Positions 36,367 through 47,293 of a stretch of 64,000 bases of DNA are shown here, piece by piece. The DNA comes from Alnus glutinosa (lineage: Eukaryota; Streptophyta; Magnoliopsida; Fagales; Betulaceae), in assembly GCF_958979055.1 (NCBI RefSeq), contig NC_084897.1, positions 21,305,628-21,369,627 on the forward strand. The letters run 5' to 3'. The translations under genes and the position numbers were made by a program. Numbering within the stretch: the stretch's first letter is position 1; each line of letters begins with the position of its first letter. A model generated the notes under the pieces. It ran no database searches, was not told where the DNA came from, and saw only the letters and a program-made list of their open reading frames with translations.

Positions 36367-36374
36367 TTTATATA
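36367..36374 (-). promoter_or_regulatory. TATA box of NF-YB gene
   Basis: TATATAAA on the minus strand, about 100 bases before the ATG at 36270. It would place transcription start near 36340 and give a leader of about 70 bases. Confidence 0.6.
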
Positions 36375-36433
36375 GATGTCAGCATATATGATGTTTATGC
36401 ATATGCAATATGTTATGTTTAACCATTTTTAAT

Positions 36434-36612
36434 AGAGTAATGCTATTTAATTAGTTGACTACTTTACGACTATTATATAAATAACTGTGATAGTGTGGTA
36501 ATGAAAATCATTTGTTTTTTTTTTTAACCAGTGTTGATCCAAAGGTTGATTTCCACTGCCACATCATCATCAACTTGTATAATAGTCGTATATATAACAA
36601 TCTACTAAATAG
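36434..36612. repeat. MITE, family A copy 1
   Basis: Starts AGAGTAATGCTATTTAATTA and ends TATAACAATCTACTAAATAG; the two ends are inverted copies. It shares CACTGCCACATCATCATC and TAGTCGTA with the copy at 37464-37630 and lies directly before the MITE at 36617. Confidence 0.6.
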
Positions 36613-36616
36613 ACTT

Positions 36617-36916
36617 GGATACGTTTGGTACGTGGAATGACTATTTTATTAGGAAAAAAGAATTGCTTTTATTAGGAATGAAAGAAAGTACAATAGAATA
36701 GCATTGGTAATCCTTATCATATACTTTAACACTTAGAATAGTTATTTCGATTATTCCTCTCAAAATAGAGATCGAAGAATATCTATTACCTAATTTAAGA
36801 AATAGTCATTCCATGAGATGGATATTTTATTTTATATTCTTCCATTATGATCGATATATAAAAACTATTCATTTTTTTTATGGAATATATAACCATTCCA
36901 AGTACCAAACGTATCC
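36617..36916. mobile_element. MITE, 300 bp, TIR GGATACGTTTGGTAC
   Basis: The left end GGATACGTTTGGTACGTGG and the right end CCAAGTACCAAACGTATCC are near-perfect inverted repeats, continuing inward (AATGACTATTTTATTA; AATAGTCATTCC). Non-coding. The target duplication was not resolved. Confidence 0.8.
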
Positions 36917-37463
36917 TTACTCTTTTTAATATTGGGTACGTTTAGCGTACTCCTTTAGATATTTTTCTAGAGTAAACTGATCTACATTTGAAGTTCTTCA
37001 AGTCATAATTATTAATATTTCTAGTTAAATAATATATATTTTGTCACAATTACAACATATAACTTAAAGAGATGCAATGAATTAAGCAAAAGTAAAGATC
37101 TTAATTTAGAGATGGTGAATGCTGGGATCGATGACAAAATTTGAATTATTTAAGTATAAAAATAGCTAAAATTTTATGAATTCAACAATAGGATTAAGTA
37201 TCTTAAAAAATCTAAAAGGTCCTAATATATTTAGATATTAATTACTTGTTCAAGTATCATCATAGTATAATGATGTAAGTGCGCCTAGATGGCATGGCCC
37301 CAGCCATTGGGAGGTCTATGGTTCAAATATTTACCACGTAAAAGTAAAATAAAGTTGTGCTGATCACTCTCCCCCATATTAAAAATTGGGAATGTCAAAC
37401 AGGTTGAAATTATGGACCTAAAACTTCATAAATTTTGTTATCAATACAAACATGTTGAAATCA

Positions 37464-37630
37464 AGAGTGATACTATTTAGTGGATTGTTACGCAGCTATT
37501 ATACAATTTTGATAATTAATATATACTTGTAAAACATAAAATAAAATCAAAAGCTGATTTTTATTGCTACATCATCCTAATTGTATGATAGTCGTACGAT
37601 AGCACGCAATCTACTAAATAGCATTACTCT
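37464..37630. repeat. MITE, family A copy 2
   Basis: Starts AGAGTGATACTATTTAGTGG and ends AATCTACTAAATAGCATTAC plus TCT, forming a foldback of about 167 bp. Confidence 0.7.
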
Positions 37631-39076
37631 GAAATTAATGGTGTCACTAAAGCGAGCTCAATGCGGCCGGCCTAACTTCTTGATCGAGCAATTTCATCTT
37701 CTTAGTGGATCATGTTCTAATTAATCATCTGATTTTGAATTAAGCAGCCGTATCATAGGAAAGAGATATGGTCGATCCTTAATTAACATAATTAAATTTA
37801 AACCATAGAAATCCGTATACATTATATAGTACAAATGGTCCACTCTCCCACCACCCCCACTTAGACCTATATTTATATAATCTTTAACTCGAATCTACTA
37901 TTAATATAAAATAGATCATGTACGTAGCTCTAATTGGCCTTGTAGTTTAACACCTACTTAAATAAGTGGACGACATTTGTGCACATACATATATATCATG
38001 TTTTGTTATGGGGATCGATCCAACCAAGCATAACCTAAAAAAAACTGATCATAAACCTTTTTGGCCTTAGTGTGCGTTGGTTGACAATTTATTTTATTAT
38101 GTTTTTGTTTTCAATTTAGCGGCAAATAATTTCCTTTATGAATTTAAATTTTTGTTAGGTTTTGGTCAGTTCTAGCTAGATACTTAGTGGCACGTACGTA
38201 CTTGGGGAATCAATATATAATCATAAGATTAAGATATATGGCTAATTTATATATATAAATTATTTAGAGGAACTTATTTTTACAGGCTCAGTACCATATC
38301 ATGCAAGTTTAATTATGATTGCAGTTCCATTAATTAGTTGATGCTTTAAAAAGGTTAATTAATTAATTTAATTGCACTATGGTCTTGTCGTATATATGTA
38401 GTAGCCACTTTAAAAGTTGAATTTTGATTAAAAAAAATGAAAGATTAATTAATTTCTGCCTTTTAATTTGCAAGTAAATTAAAGTATGATTATATATAAT
38501 TTTCTAAACCACGGGGCATGTTAAAAATGGATGTATAGACAAATGGTAATGAAGGCAGTCAAGGGAGGAGTTCGACACGAGCGTCTGTGTGTCGGCGCCA
38601 CGCTGATATGATCCGCATGCATATGTTAATGACTTATAATCAATCATCAACGTGCCATAAATTAAGGCACTAATATGAAAGCTATAGTTAATAAGCTTTG
38701 ACTGAAATTGATTACACAATATTAATTAATAAATTAATTGTCCAATTGGGCATAACATATATATATGAACCTTAGCTTTCTTTGTGGAGAATAATTTCTA
38801 TAGGAACTTGGTGTAAACCAGGTCTTTTAATTTGTTCCCTTGAATAGCAGTAGGCCACATTAGTTTGAAACACCAAAACAATTTAAGATGACCACACTGG
38901 ATCACACACATATATCAACCAAAAGAACAAGAGATCTGATCGGTATATAGAACGCCACTGCTTCCATACCTCCACCCCACGCAACTCCACTGCCGATCGA
39001 CCGTTGATGTCTCCTATAAAAAATCATTCTTCTTCTGTGAGACAAATCACTAAATAAATTCAAAGCATTGACAATT
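37631..39076. other. intergenic, no gene seen
   Basis: AT-rich, with several short TA runs. A GC-richer patch at 38580-38620 (GTCGGCGCCACGCTG) has no coding context. Confidence 0.45.
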
Positions 39077-39806
39077 CACTACAAAAAAAAAAAAAAAAAA
39101 CCAAATTTTGGACGGTTTTAAACCGTCTAGAAATGCAGAAAAATCGTCTGGAATCAATTTCACACGGTTTTTTCTGGACGGTTTAAAACCGTCTAGCATA
39201 TAAAGTCGCTAAATGAATTTCTGGACGGTTTGAACAAAACCGTCCGGAATTCCAAATGGTTTGGCCCAAATCGTCTAGAAACAGTTTTGGACGGTTTGGG
39301 CAAAACCGTCCACACTTAAATTTTTTTTTTTTTTTTTTTTTTTCCAATCGCCGGCGATGCTCTGTTTCTGGCCCTCACCGGAAACTTTTTTTTTTTTTTT
39401 CTTCTTCTCCCTCGCCAGAAACTTCTTCAAGGGCCGGTGAAATCTTCCCCTTCCTCCCCCCATGAAATCCAACCCAAAATTAAAATCTGACTCCCTAGCG
39501 AGACCTCAACCCTTCATCTCCATCACTGACAAAAAGGACCAAAAATCACCAACACTGTCGACCAACAAAAAGGACAAAAAAGGAGCAAAAATCACCATAA
39601 AAAAGGACATGAAATCACCAAAAAGGAGGCCTCCTCCGTCGCCGGATCTTCTCCCTCTCTTGATCTCGATCTCTACTTCTCTAAGTTGCCCGATCTCTCG
39701 GGTGGTGGCGATGAGTCGTGCGGCCGGGCCGATGGGGGTGAGTGGTCGATCGTCTGGTGGGGTGAGTTTTGGGATTGGGAGGAAGAAGAAGAATGAGAGA
39801 GAGAGC

Positions 39807-39839
<33 letters not shown>

Positions 39840-40194
39840 AAGAGATGGTATTAAGAGATCGATGTAATTAATACAGCTAGTGTGCGTGAAGGTTTTAATC
39901 GGACAGTTGTGATCATTTTGATTGGGAAAAAAATTGGAGGGATGTGGTGAAATAAGGGGGCATCACGTGGATTGATGACCTGGCGTGGAAAAAATTAGAA
40001 AAAAACCGTCTATAAATTTATAAACGGTTTTTATAAAATCGTCTGGAATTTTATGGACGGTTTAATCAAACCGTTCATAATAAATTTTTTACAGACAGTT
40101 TCGAAAAAACCGTTTGCAAATTTTGTTTTCTAGACGTTTTCTAAAACAGTCTAAAAAAAAACCGTCCATAAATGCCATTTTTTTTTTTGTAGTG
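39077..40194. mobile_element. non-autonomous CACTA element, 1.1 kb, TSD ATT
   Basis: Starts CACTACAAAAAA and ends TTTTTTTGTAGTG, flanked on both sides by ATT (39074-39076 and 40195-40197), as expected for CACTA transposons. Subterminal regions hold about fifteen copies of an 8-9-base motif (GACGGTTT, AAACCGTC and variants) in both orientations, the usual transposase-binding arrays. The centre (39360-39830) is GC-richer, with open frames (Lys/Pro/Ser-rich, no domain) and a (GA)n run at 39808-39834. There is no transposase. Confidence 0.88.
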
Positions 40195-40197
40195 ATT

Positions 40198-41727
40198 CTT
40201 TCGCTCCTCATCTAACTCTGTAACATAAGAATGTCATAACTCAAATTGGGCTTAATCCCACATATCCACATCATCTCAAATAGTTCTCTAGCCAGCTCCT
40301 TATCTAACTTTGTAACATAAGAATGTCAGAATGAAGACGGTGGCCGGGTGGTGCATGTTCTCTTGAGAGGGAGATGGCCAGTTTCAGATTTATTATTCTT
40401 TTGGTTTATGGTATGTGTAATCTGGTGTTTTCGTCTTAAATTGTTTTTGTATTCCAAGCTGATATGGCCTATTGCTGTTAGAGGGTACAAATTACCCGAT
40501 TTATGCTAGGTCTCCCTATAGAAGTTATTCTCTCATTCATGTTGTATTCAGCTTGCATGTCAATATTAATGCTGGTGCATACGAAGTATGTAGTTGGAGT
40601 TTGCACAAGACAACTTTATATATATATATATATATATATTTTGTCATTTAAGCTTGTTAATTATTACTTTTCATACTCATTTATTATAACCATTTTATAT
40701 TGGTTGATGTGACGTGTTTTAAGTGACTTTTCATATCAGTAATTTTTTTAATTATTAAAAAAAAGCCATTTTAAAAATCAAGCATTCCCCATATCTTTCA
40801 AACTAAATCCTAAGAAGGCTAGGAAAATGTTATACCTATCAAATTTTCTCCCTAATAGTTTTTAGTTTTCAAATAATGTGTTAATATTACTTATGGCCTA
40901 TTATTTTGAAAAATGTATCACCCTCTCATAAAATGATGATACATTACTTAAAAAATTGGTAAGTATGCATAACACTTCCCTCTTAAAAATGGAGTACATA
41001 TATGTACTACATCCTTTTAAGTACTTGAGATGGTCTTTGTACTTTCAGAAGACATGCACATCAAATCTAGTTATATTACTCTAAATCTAATTACCACTAT
41101 AGTTAATATATAGTTGATCCATCATTATCATCTCAATTCTCACACCGTTGGATTGGATGTGCACACGTGCAAATGTGCAATATAATACAATAATTAATGA
41201 AAGTCACCATAAAAGAAGAGCATGCAGAGTGGCTTAAGTAGCTTGGTGCGTCATGCATCATGCATGCATGTATATATAAACAATATATATATTCGAGTAA
41301 TCCCAATAGAAAAAACTTCTGGCATAGGTCAGGATCATTCTGATCATGCTATGATTGGCATTTACTTTCACTAATTAACTACTTCCCTGCAGTAATCATT
41401 CGTCATAGCTAGTCAAGTTAATACATGTGAGCTTGCTATCTGGACAGGTAACGAAAGCTATGCAAATTTTCATTCTGTGGGCGATCATATAATATTGTAT
41501 ATTCAACATATTAATCTTCGTTCTTGCTTAATTATGAAACTAAGATTGGCTTGTGCTTGCCACATGCTTTATAGAACATATCTACATAAATTAATGTAAA
41601 GTTGTATAAAGCCACACTCCTCGAACCGTCGCCTAAAAGTTAATGCCATTTCATTAGGGCTAGCTAGCTCCAATATATAGTGCATATATTTAAAGTGCAT
41701 GAATTGAACATTAAAATCAGGAAAAAG

Positions 41728-41760
<33 letters not shown>

Positions 41761-42351
41761 AAATATTCATTCATTCCGATGGGGCCGGGATCGAATTTCC
41801 ATGGACATAAATACTATTGTATATTAAATCTTAATATTCAAAATAAGGTTTGGCTTGTGCTTGTCACACGCATGCTTCAGAGAACATGCATGCTTAAAAG
41901 TTAAATATAATATAATTGGTTTGTTTAAATTAAAGCTATATTATACTACCATATATCTTAAAGTTTGAAACTAGCTAGCTTGCTAGGGCTCCCGTAGTGC
42001 ATTTGGACAGTATATTGAACAAATGGGTATGGGCAGTACATCCATTCAAAGCATCCTGGAAAGTAGCACTAGTAATAACTTGAAGAGAATATATAACCAT
42101 TTAGCGTCTCCTGGCCTCTCTTTGTTAAGATTCCCTTTTTCTACTTAATTCCCACTTGAAAGTTTGTCATGCATGCTCTAATTTAATCATCATCGCCACT
42201 TTTGTATGGATTAGGATGTTGATGATATTATCAACGTGTTATTTGGGAATCTGGGATATATATATGGTTGCGGTTAAATTGTTCAATTATGATTGAATAG
42301 CCTAAACTAATTAAGTGCAGCGGATGCATATCCTTGTATGAAAATTAATAA
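40198..42351. other. intergenic, no gene recognised
   Basis: A 25-base direct repeat (CTAACTCTGTAACATAAGAA or variant, then TGTCA) lies at about 40210 and 40302. (TA)n runs lie at 40617-40640 and 41730-41757. No gene was seen. Confidence 0.45.
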
Positions 42352-42487
42352 GGAAAATGTTATGTACACATCATGGACACAACAGGGGTACAACTACCCC
42401 TCACATGGGGGGTGGACCCTACACACTGGGACTCACCCTTATGTGAGGGGCTGTTGTGCCCTGTTGTGCTCCTGATGTGTAAGTAAC
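42352..42487. repeat. foldback MITE, family B copy 1
   Basis: Arms include CACATCATGGACACAACAGG against CCTGTTGTGCTCCTGATGTG, and CCCCTCACATGGGG against CTTATGTGAGGGG. It is the same family as 60786-60898, whose arms are nearly perfect. Confidence 0.75.
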
Positions 42488-43114
42488 AAGCCCCAATTAA
42501 TAAATGCAATCTCTAGATCTTTTACTACTTTTTTGCGCTTCTTTTCATGATAACGACGCGTGGAGAAGATTCCAAATGAAAAAATCCTAATTTTTTATTT
42601 TATTATTGTTATTATTATTTTTTGAGTTTGTGTGGAAAGTATAAATTTGATATAAACTTCTGTCATTTTATGTTATTTTGGATGTATTTTGTAAAGAAAA
42701 TGTAATGGAAATGGAAGAATGAAAAGTAAAGAAGAAAAGATTGAAGAGTTAATTACATTTTTCCCCTTAAACTATCATTTATTTACGAAACATTGTGTTT
42801 TTTTGGGGTTTAGGCAATAAGATAGGGTTTTTAGATAAAGTCTTTTTAATTAAGAAAATTATGTGTTGCAATTAATTTTGTAGGATTTTGTGTAAAGAGT
42901 TCAAAAGAAATTTCAAATAATCGACCGCAATAATAGGACAACACTCAACAATGAGAACTGAAAGGGGAGTTTAAGCGACCAAGGTAAGCAAGCAATTCTT
43001 GTACTAGTATTTCAATAAATATTAACCTGGTGCATTTTGTGTACATGTTATACAAAGTTTTTGAAAGAAAATCCCAAGTTACCTTTTGAGCATTATAAAA
43101 TGTATAAAATATTA

Positions 43115-43310
43115 GGAAAAATACAATTTAGTCCCCAAACTATCACTTTTTCTCCGGATAGACCCAAAACTATCAAAGCTTGCATTCTGGCCTTCAAACT
43201 ACTAAAACCTTTGAAAAAAAACTTTTGGCGAAATATCCCCACAATACCTTTGCCACGTGTCATTTTTCAATTAAAAAAAATTAAAAAATTCAAAAAAAGT
43301 TAAGTATAAA
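43115..43310. repeat. left terminal inverted repeat of the MULE
   Basis: Pairs with 47095-47284 in reverse complement over about 190 bases with scattered mismatches. Confidence 0.8.
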
Positions 43311-43429
43311 AATTAAAAACTAAAAAAAAACTAATTTTTATTTTATTTTATTATTTTTTTAAAAAATATTGCGATCGACCGGAGGACGTACTACTTCTTT
43401 CTAGCATCGTCGTTGGGCACGGTGCACGC

Positions 43430-43619
43430 TTGCAGTTCGGCGAACTCATCCCAGCCTCTCCGAACGCGGACATGGCTAATTTCTTATCATTCGATGTCTA
43501 TGATATTGATCTTTCGAAGGTTATGAATGATTCAAATCTGAATTTTGTTTTGTTACAAACAATGAGTAAGTCCATTATCATTGTGGAAGACCTCAATCGG
43601 TTTTTGACAAAGAAATGGA
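43430..43619 (+). pseudogene. AAA-ATPase (BCS1-like plant type) gene fragment
   Basis: The plus-strand frame reads MANFLSFDVYDIDLSKVMND, then SNLNFVLLQTMSKS, then IIIVEDLNRFLTKK. This is the segment between Walker A and just past Walker B ('VIVIEDLDRF') of plant AAA-ATPases of the At2g46620/ASD group, which are membrane-anchored proteins related to BCS1. The Walker B second acidic residue appears changed (EDLN rather than EDLD). The Walker A loop and everything downstream are absent, and the frame is cut by the CACTA insertion at 43620. Only about 60 residues remain. It is presumably a captured copy of a gene located elsewhere. Confidence 0.72.
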
Positions 43620-43634
43620 TACTACAAAAAATTT

Positions 43635-44010
43635 GCTCATTAGCGGCCAACAAATTTGGCCGCTAATGATGTTATTTTGGCCGCTAATAGTCCGACGCTA
43701 AAGACTATTAGCGGCCACTTTTTTTGTTCGCCGCTAATAATTGCTTTATAGCGGCCACCAAGTTCGCCGCTAAAAGTAATTTTGTCCGCCGCTAATAATT
43801 GTCAATTGAGTCTAAAGTCGCCGCTAATACTAGACTATTAGCGGAGACACGTATGTGGCCGCTAATAGTTAAAACAGTCGAGTATTATTAGCGGCCACAT
43901 TTGTGGCTGCTAATAGTCTAGTATGTGGCCGCTAATAATACCCATTTGTTTTAACTATTAGCGGCCACACATGTGGCCGCTAATAGTTTAGTATTGTGGC
44001 CGCTAATAAT
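43635..44010. repeat. left subterminal array of GCGGCC motifs
   Basis: A dense series of TTAGCGGCCAC and GTGGCCGCTAATA units in alternating orientation, spaced about 15-40 bases, with an (A)n run right after. It is typical of CACTA transposase binding sites. Confidence 0.85.
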
Positions 44011-44126
44011 ACCCATTTGTGTTAACTATTACTATTAAAAAAAAAAAAAAATATTCAGATCCACCCATCCTCACTTATAAATTAAATCTTTACATGCATA
44101 TTGCAATGTAGAAATTCTAAATGAGA

Positions 44127-44323
44127 GCAAATATTTTTCATATTAAACTAGCTTATTAAACTACAACATCAATAAATAGATAAGTATATATATATATTAA
44201 GATGATGCTATTCTGAGGTAGTAATCATCTATTCTCAAGAAGGCCAGCAATGTTAACCTACAGGCAGTAATATTTTTCATATTAAACTAGCTTATTAAAC
44301 TACAGCATCAATAAATAGATAAT
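44127..44323. repeat. direct repeat pair, about 55 bp
   Basis: ATATTTTTCATATTAAACTA, GCTTATTAAACTACA and ATCAATAAATAGATAA occur at about 44128-44183 and 44269-44323, inside the CACTA element. Confidence 0.85.
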
Positions 44324-44679
44324 TAATGAAGGTGATGCTTTCATAACTGATATTGTAAGCACACAGCTACTACATATCTTGCCACAGAAGATATATGAAT
44401 GACCAACCTAATTTGGAGATAAGAATCCAACATTTAGAGAGTTATTTTCATTTAAGTTTGTAGAAGTTTGGATAAGCTAGTGTGACTTTTGGAAGAGGTT
44501 TCAACAAACAACAATGGCTTTAAATGGGAAGCTGCTAGTTGCTATATATCAAAATAATGTTCCAAATCTTGTCCCATTACTTTAGTAATGTTTTCTATTG
44601 TGGGTCTCTTTGACTAATAAAAAAAACAATATATCAAAACAAACATAAAACTCTTGTTAAGATTGCATTCAAACCTTAC

Positions 44680-45045
44680 ATTCTCCAATTCATCAAAGTA
44701 CTTGAGCTTACTATGAAGTGCTTCTACAAATTCAATCAGTCTTTGCTTCTCTATGACCTGCAACAAGAATAGAAAAGTGAGACAAGAAGTCAACTATTTT
44801 AAACAAAGGTTACTACCTCTAGTATTTCAAATTCAATCAGTCTTTGCTCATGTTTTTTGTTGAACCTCTAGAGAGTGCAGCAAAACTATCAAAAGATTTG
44901 TTGTGAAGTGACATTAAGATAGGAAATGGGAGAAAAACACACCAGCCGGTCACACGCATCATGAAGAGTTTTTGACTTTTGTCTTTGTAGCTACTGTCTG
45001 GTGCTCCAGCTGTAGTCCATCAAAGCAGTGTAGGGTGTCATCCAC
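44680..45045 (-). pseudogene. captured COG3 fragment (two exons)
   Basis: The minus-strand exon 44943-45045 reads VDDTLHCFDGLQLEHQTVA, TKTK and, after a one-base frame change, TLHDACDRL. The exon 44680-44757 reads [20 protein letters not shown] and FDELEN. Together they give the N-terminal part of conserved oligomeric Golgi complex subunit 3, including the diagnostic '[26 protein letters not shown]' order. The splice sites are preserved (GCAG acceptors, GTGTG and GTAAGG donors), and the intron was captured with them. The frameshift in the first exon shows it is no longer coding. The parent gene in the host is expected elsewhere. Confidence 0.8.
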
Positions 45046-45980
45046 CTGCTCAAAAGGGAACTCAGACATTGTATAACCATATGCTAAGCATTGTTATTGC
45101 TTAAATCCAAGCAAGACTTGTAGGCCTTTACTTAAATTGCATTGGCCCTTATTTTGAGGAAATCATAAAGTTTAACATCAAGGTCAGACATTCAATTGAA
45201 TCATATCAAGAAGTATTTGACTTCAAGATAGTAAAAGGAGAACATAACAAATGGAAAAGTAATACCCACAAAATAAAATTATACTGTCATTCGTTGCTTG
45301 TTTCTATGGAGTCGCCTTTCAAATTCATCTTTTAGCCATTTAAACCTTTAGACAAGCTGAATTTCAAGTACAGATGATGACATATATAGCTTGTTTCCTG
45401 GTGTCATTGAAATTCCTAGATATACTTCTTAAAAAAGTACTCTTCTCACTAGTTTCATTGATATCTAATCAATAACTGTGACACTTTATGGTGTTATAGA
45501 TGACATAGCAATATAAAACCTGCACTTGTATCAACATATTTTGGGGATTATAAACTGGAGGTATCCCCCAATGAACATCAAATAAGGTAAACTTACCACC
45601 ATAGGTGCATCATGTTTAGAAAGTCTAGAAAGCTTATAGCCATTGATCCTATTCCACAGTTTTAGAAAGTTCGTGCAATTAACATTACTGATGTCAAATT
45701 GAGTGAACCTAAGAATATAATCCAAAGACGAGAATATTAAGGGTCCCTTGTTCTACCTCTGTATGATTTGGTCCTTTTTTTTTCATCAAGACTAACTTTT
45801 TATTCTAAATTAACACTTGCGTAACTACCCATGTGCAGGTGCATAGATAAAGAGATGAATATAACTAGAATATGCATAGCAGAATTTCAGTACATATAAC
45901 ATATGTACCAAAAGAGCATGAATAAATCCAACATCAGAATGCCTAATGCTGACACAGTATAGATGCAGCTTACACAATGT

Positions 45981-46090
45981 GGGGGCTTTTCCTTATTAAC
46001 AATAAAGAGATTGTCCACATAACGATGGAGGCTTTTCCTTATTAACAATAAAGAGATTGTCCACATAACGATGGAGGCTTTTCCTTATTG
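45981..46090. repeat. 46-bp tandem repeat, about 2.4 copies
   Basis: The unit beginning GGCTTTTCCTTATTAACAAT and ending GTCCACATAACGATGGA is repeated at 45981, 46027 and partly 46073, almost identical. Confidence 0.92.
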
Positions 46091-46234
46091 CATATTACCA
46101 CACACTTTATAGTGACTAATATAAATGACTATGATAGTCCACATAAGACAAACTTCTTTTCAAAGGATATAGTTTGATTACCTTAATACTGAGATAAGTG
46201 TGGCGTGAATATGAGATGTGAAACTTGCAAAACT

Positions 46235-46905
46235 TCTTTTCAAAAGTGGCCGCTAATAATCCATTATTAGCGGCCAAAAAAGTGGCCGCTAATAGTTCTG
46301 GAAAACAATTTTTTTTTTTTTTTTAAACAAAAGAACAAATAAAAAAAAAAAGAAAAAAGAAAAACTAGTTTTTTATTAATCTCTCCTTTTTTTTTTTAAT
46401 AAAAAAGGAAAAAGGACGATTTTTTTTTTTGTTGATAGAAAAACCAAAGATTAACTTTTCTTTTTATTATTTTAAAAAAACCAATTTTTTTTTTTTAAAA
46501 TATTTTTTACAAACAAATTAAAAAAATTAAAGTAAAACAAAAAAAAAATTAAGAATGATAAATATATATTTAAAATAAAAACATTAAAAAAAATAAAATT
46601 TTGAAAACATTAAAAAAAAAAACCGAAAAAAGTTAGCACATATTATTTTGAAAACATAAAAAAAAAGCTAAATATTATTAGCGGCCACATAAAAAAGTGG
46701 CCGCTAATAATCAATTATTAGCGGCCACTTTTTTATGTGGCCGCTAATAGTTTACAAATAACGGCGACTATTAGCGGCCAATTGTGTTTGGCCGCTAATG
46801 ATCATATTATTAGCGGCCACTTTTAAAAGTTACCGCAAATAATACACTATTAGCGGCCATTATGCGTTGGCCGCTAATAATGTGGCCGCTAATGATCAAA
46901 TTTCT
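46235..46905. repeat. right subterminal array of GCGGCC motifs
   Basis: Same motif as the left array (ATTAGCGGCCAC and GTGGCCGCTAAT). It is split by an A/T-rich stretch at 46300-46670. Confidence 0.85.
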
Positions 46906-47094
46906 TGTAGTGGGATGATAATCAGAGTGGTGTTGGGAAGATTGAGTCATGGTTGGGAAATAATGCCAACCCAAACACTCATCTTTTTTTTTTTTTTTTC
47001 TTTTTTTTCTTTTTTTTTTTAAATAAAAATAAAATTAAAATTAAGAAATAAAATTTTAGTTTTTAGTTTTTAGTGTTTTTTTTTTAATTTTTTA

Positions 47095-47284
47095 ATTTTT
47101 TTTGAATTTTTTAATTGAAAAATGACACATGGCAGGTGTATTATGGGGATATTCCGCCAAAATGGACATTTTTCAAAGGTTTTAATAGTTTGGAGGGTTA
47201 GAGTGCAACTGTGCAAGCCTTAGTAATTTGAGAGGCTATTCGGAGAAAGGATGGTAGTTTGCGGGGTTAAATTATATATTTCTC
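47095..47284. repeat. right terminal inverted repeat of the MULE
   Basis: Reverse-complement partner of 43115-43310. Confidence 0.8.
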
Positions 47285-47293
47285 AAAATGTTA

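Larger units (their letters stand above)
43620..46912. mobile_element. CACTA element, 3.3 kb, TSD GGA, carrying COG3 exons
   Basis: The left end TACTACAAAAAATTTGCTC and the right end GATCAAATTTCTTGTAGTG are inverted repeats (the left first base has mutated from C). GGA flanks both sides (43617-43619 and 46913-46915). Subterminal arrays at 43635-44010 and 46235-46900 hold more than twenty ATTAGCGGCCAC, GTGGCCGCTAAT and related motifs in both orientations. The interior has no transposase but has two minus-strand exons of a COG3 gene, a 46-bp tandem repeat and a pair of 55-bp direct repeats. It is therefore a non-autonomous, gene-capturing CACTA element. Confidence 0.9.
43115..47284. mobile_element. 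Mutator-like element with captured gene fragment (Pack-MULE)
   Basis: The left end GGAAAAATACAATTTAGTCC and the right end in reverse GAGAAATATATAATTTAACC begin inverted repeats that stay alignable for about 190 bases. Shared steps include AACTA-CAAA, AAAACCTTTGAAAAA, AATATCCCCA, GTGTCATTTTTCAATTAAAAA. Nine-base flanks AAAATATTA (43106) and AAAATGTTA (47285) differ at one base, fitting a Mutator target duplication. Between the repeats lies a piece of an AAA-ATPase gene and, within it, a CACTA element (43620-46912). Without the CACTA insertion the element would be about 0.88 kb. There is no MURA transposase, so it is non-autonomous. Confidence 0.82.

Noticed and set aside
37280..37330. Possible tRNA or SINE head (GGTTCAAATATTTACC)
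   Set aside because: It only partly resembles a B box, has no A box at the right distance and no cloverleaf.
43635..44010. Regularly spaced GCGGCC repeats resembling a CRISPR array
   Set aside because: The units occur in both orientations with irregular spacing, and they sit at the ends of a CACTA transposon in a plant genome.
45531..45725. Minus-strand 64-codon frame within the CACTA element
   Set aside because: I could not match it to COG3, to a transposase, or to any family. It is left out as a gene, though it might be a further captured piece.
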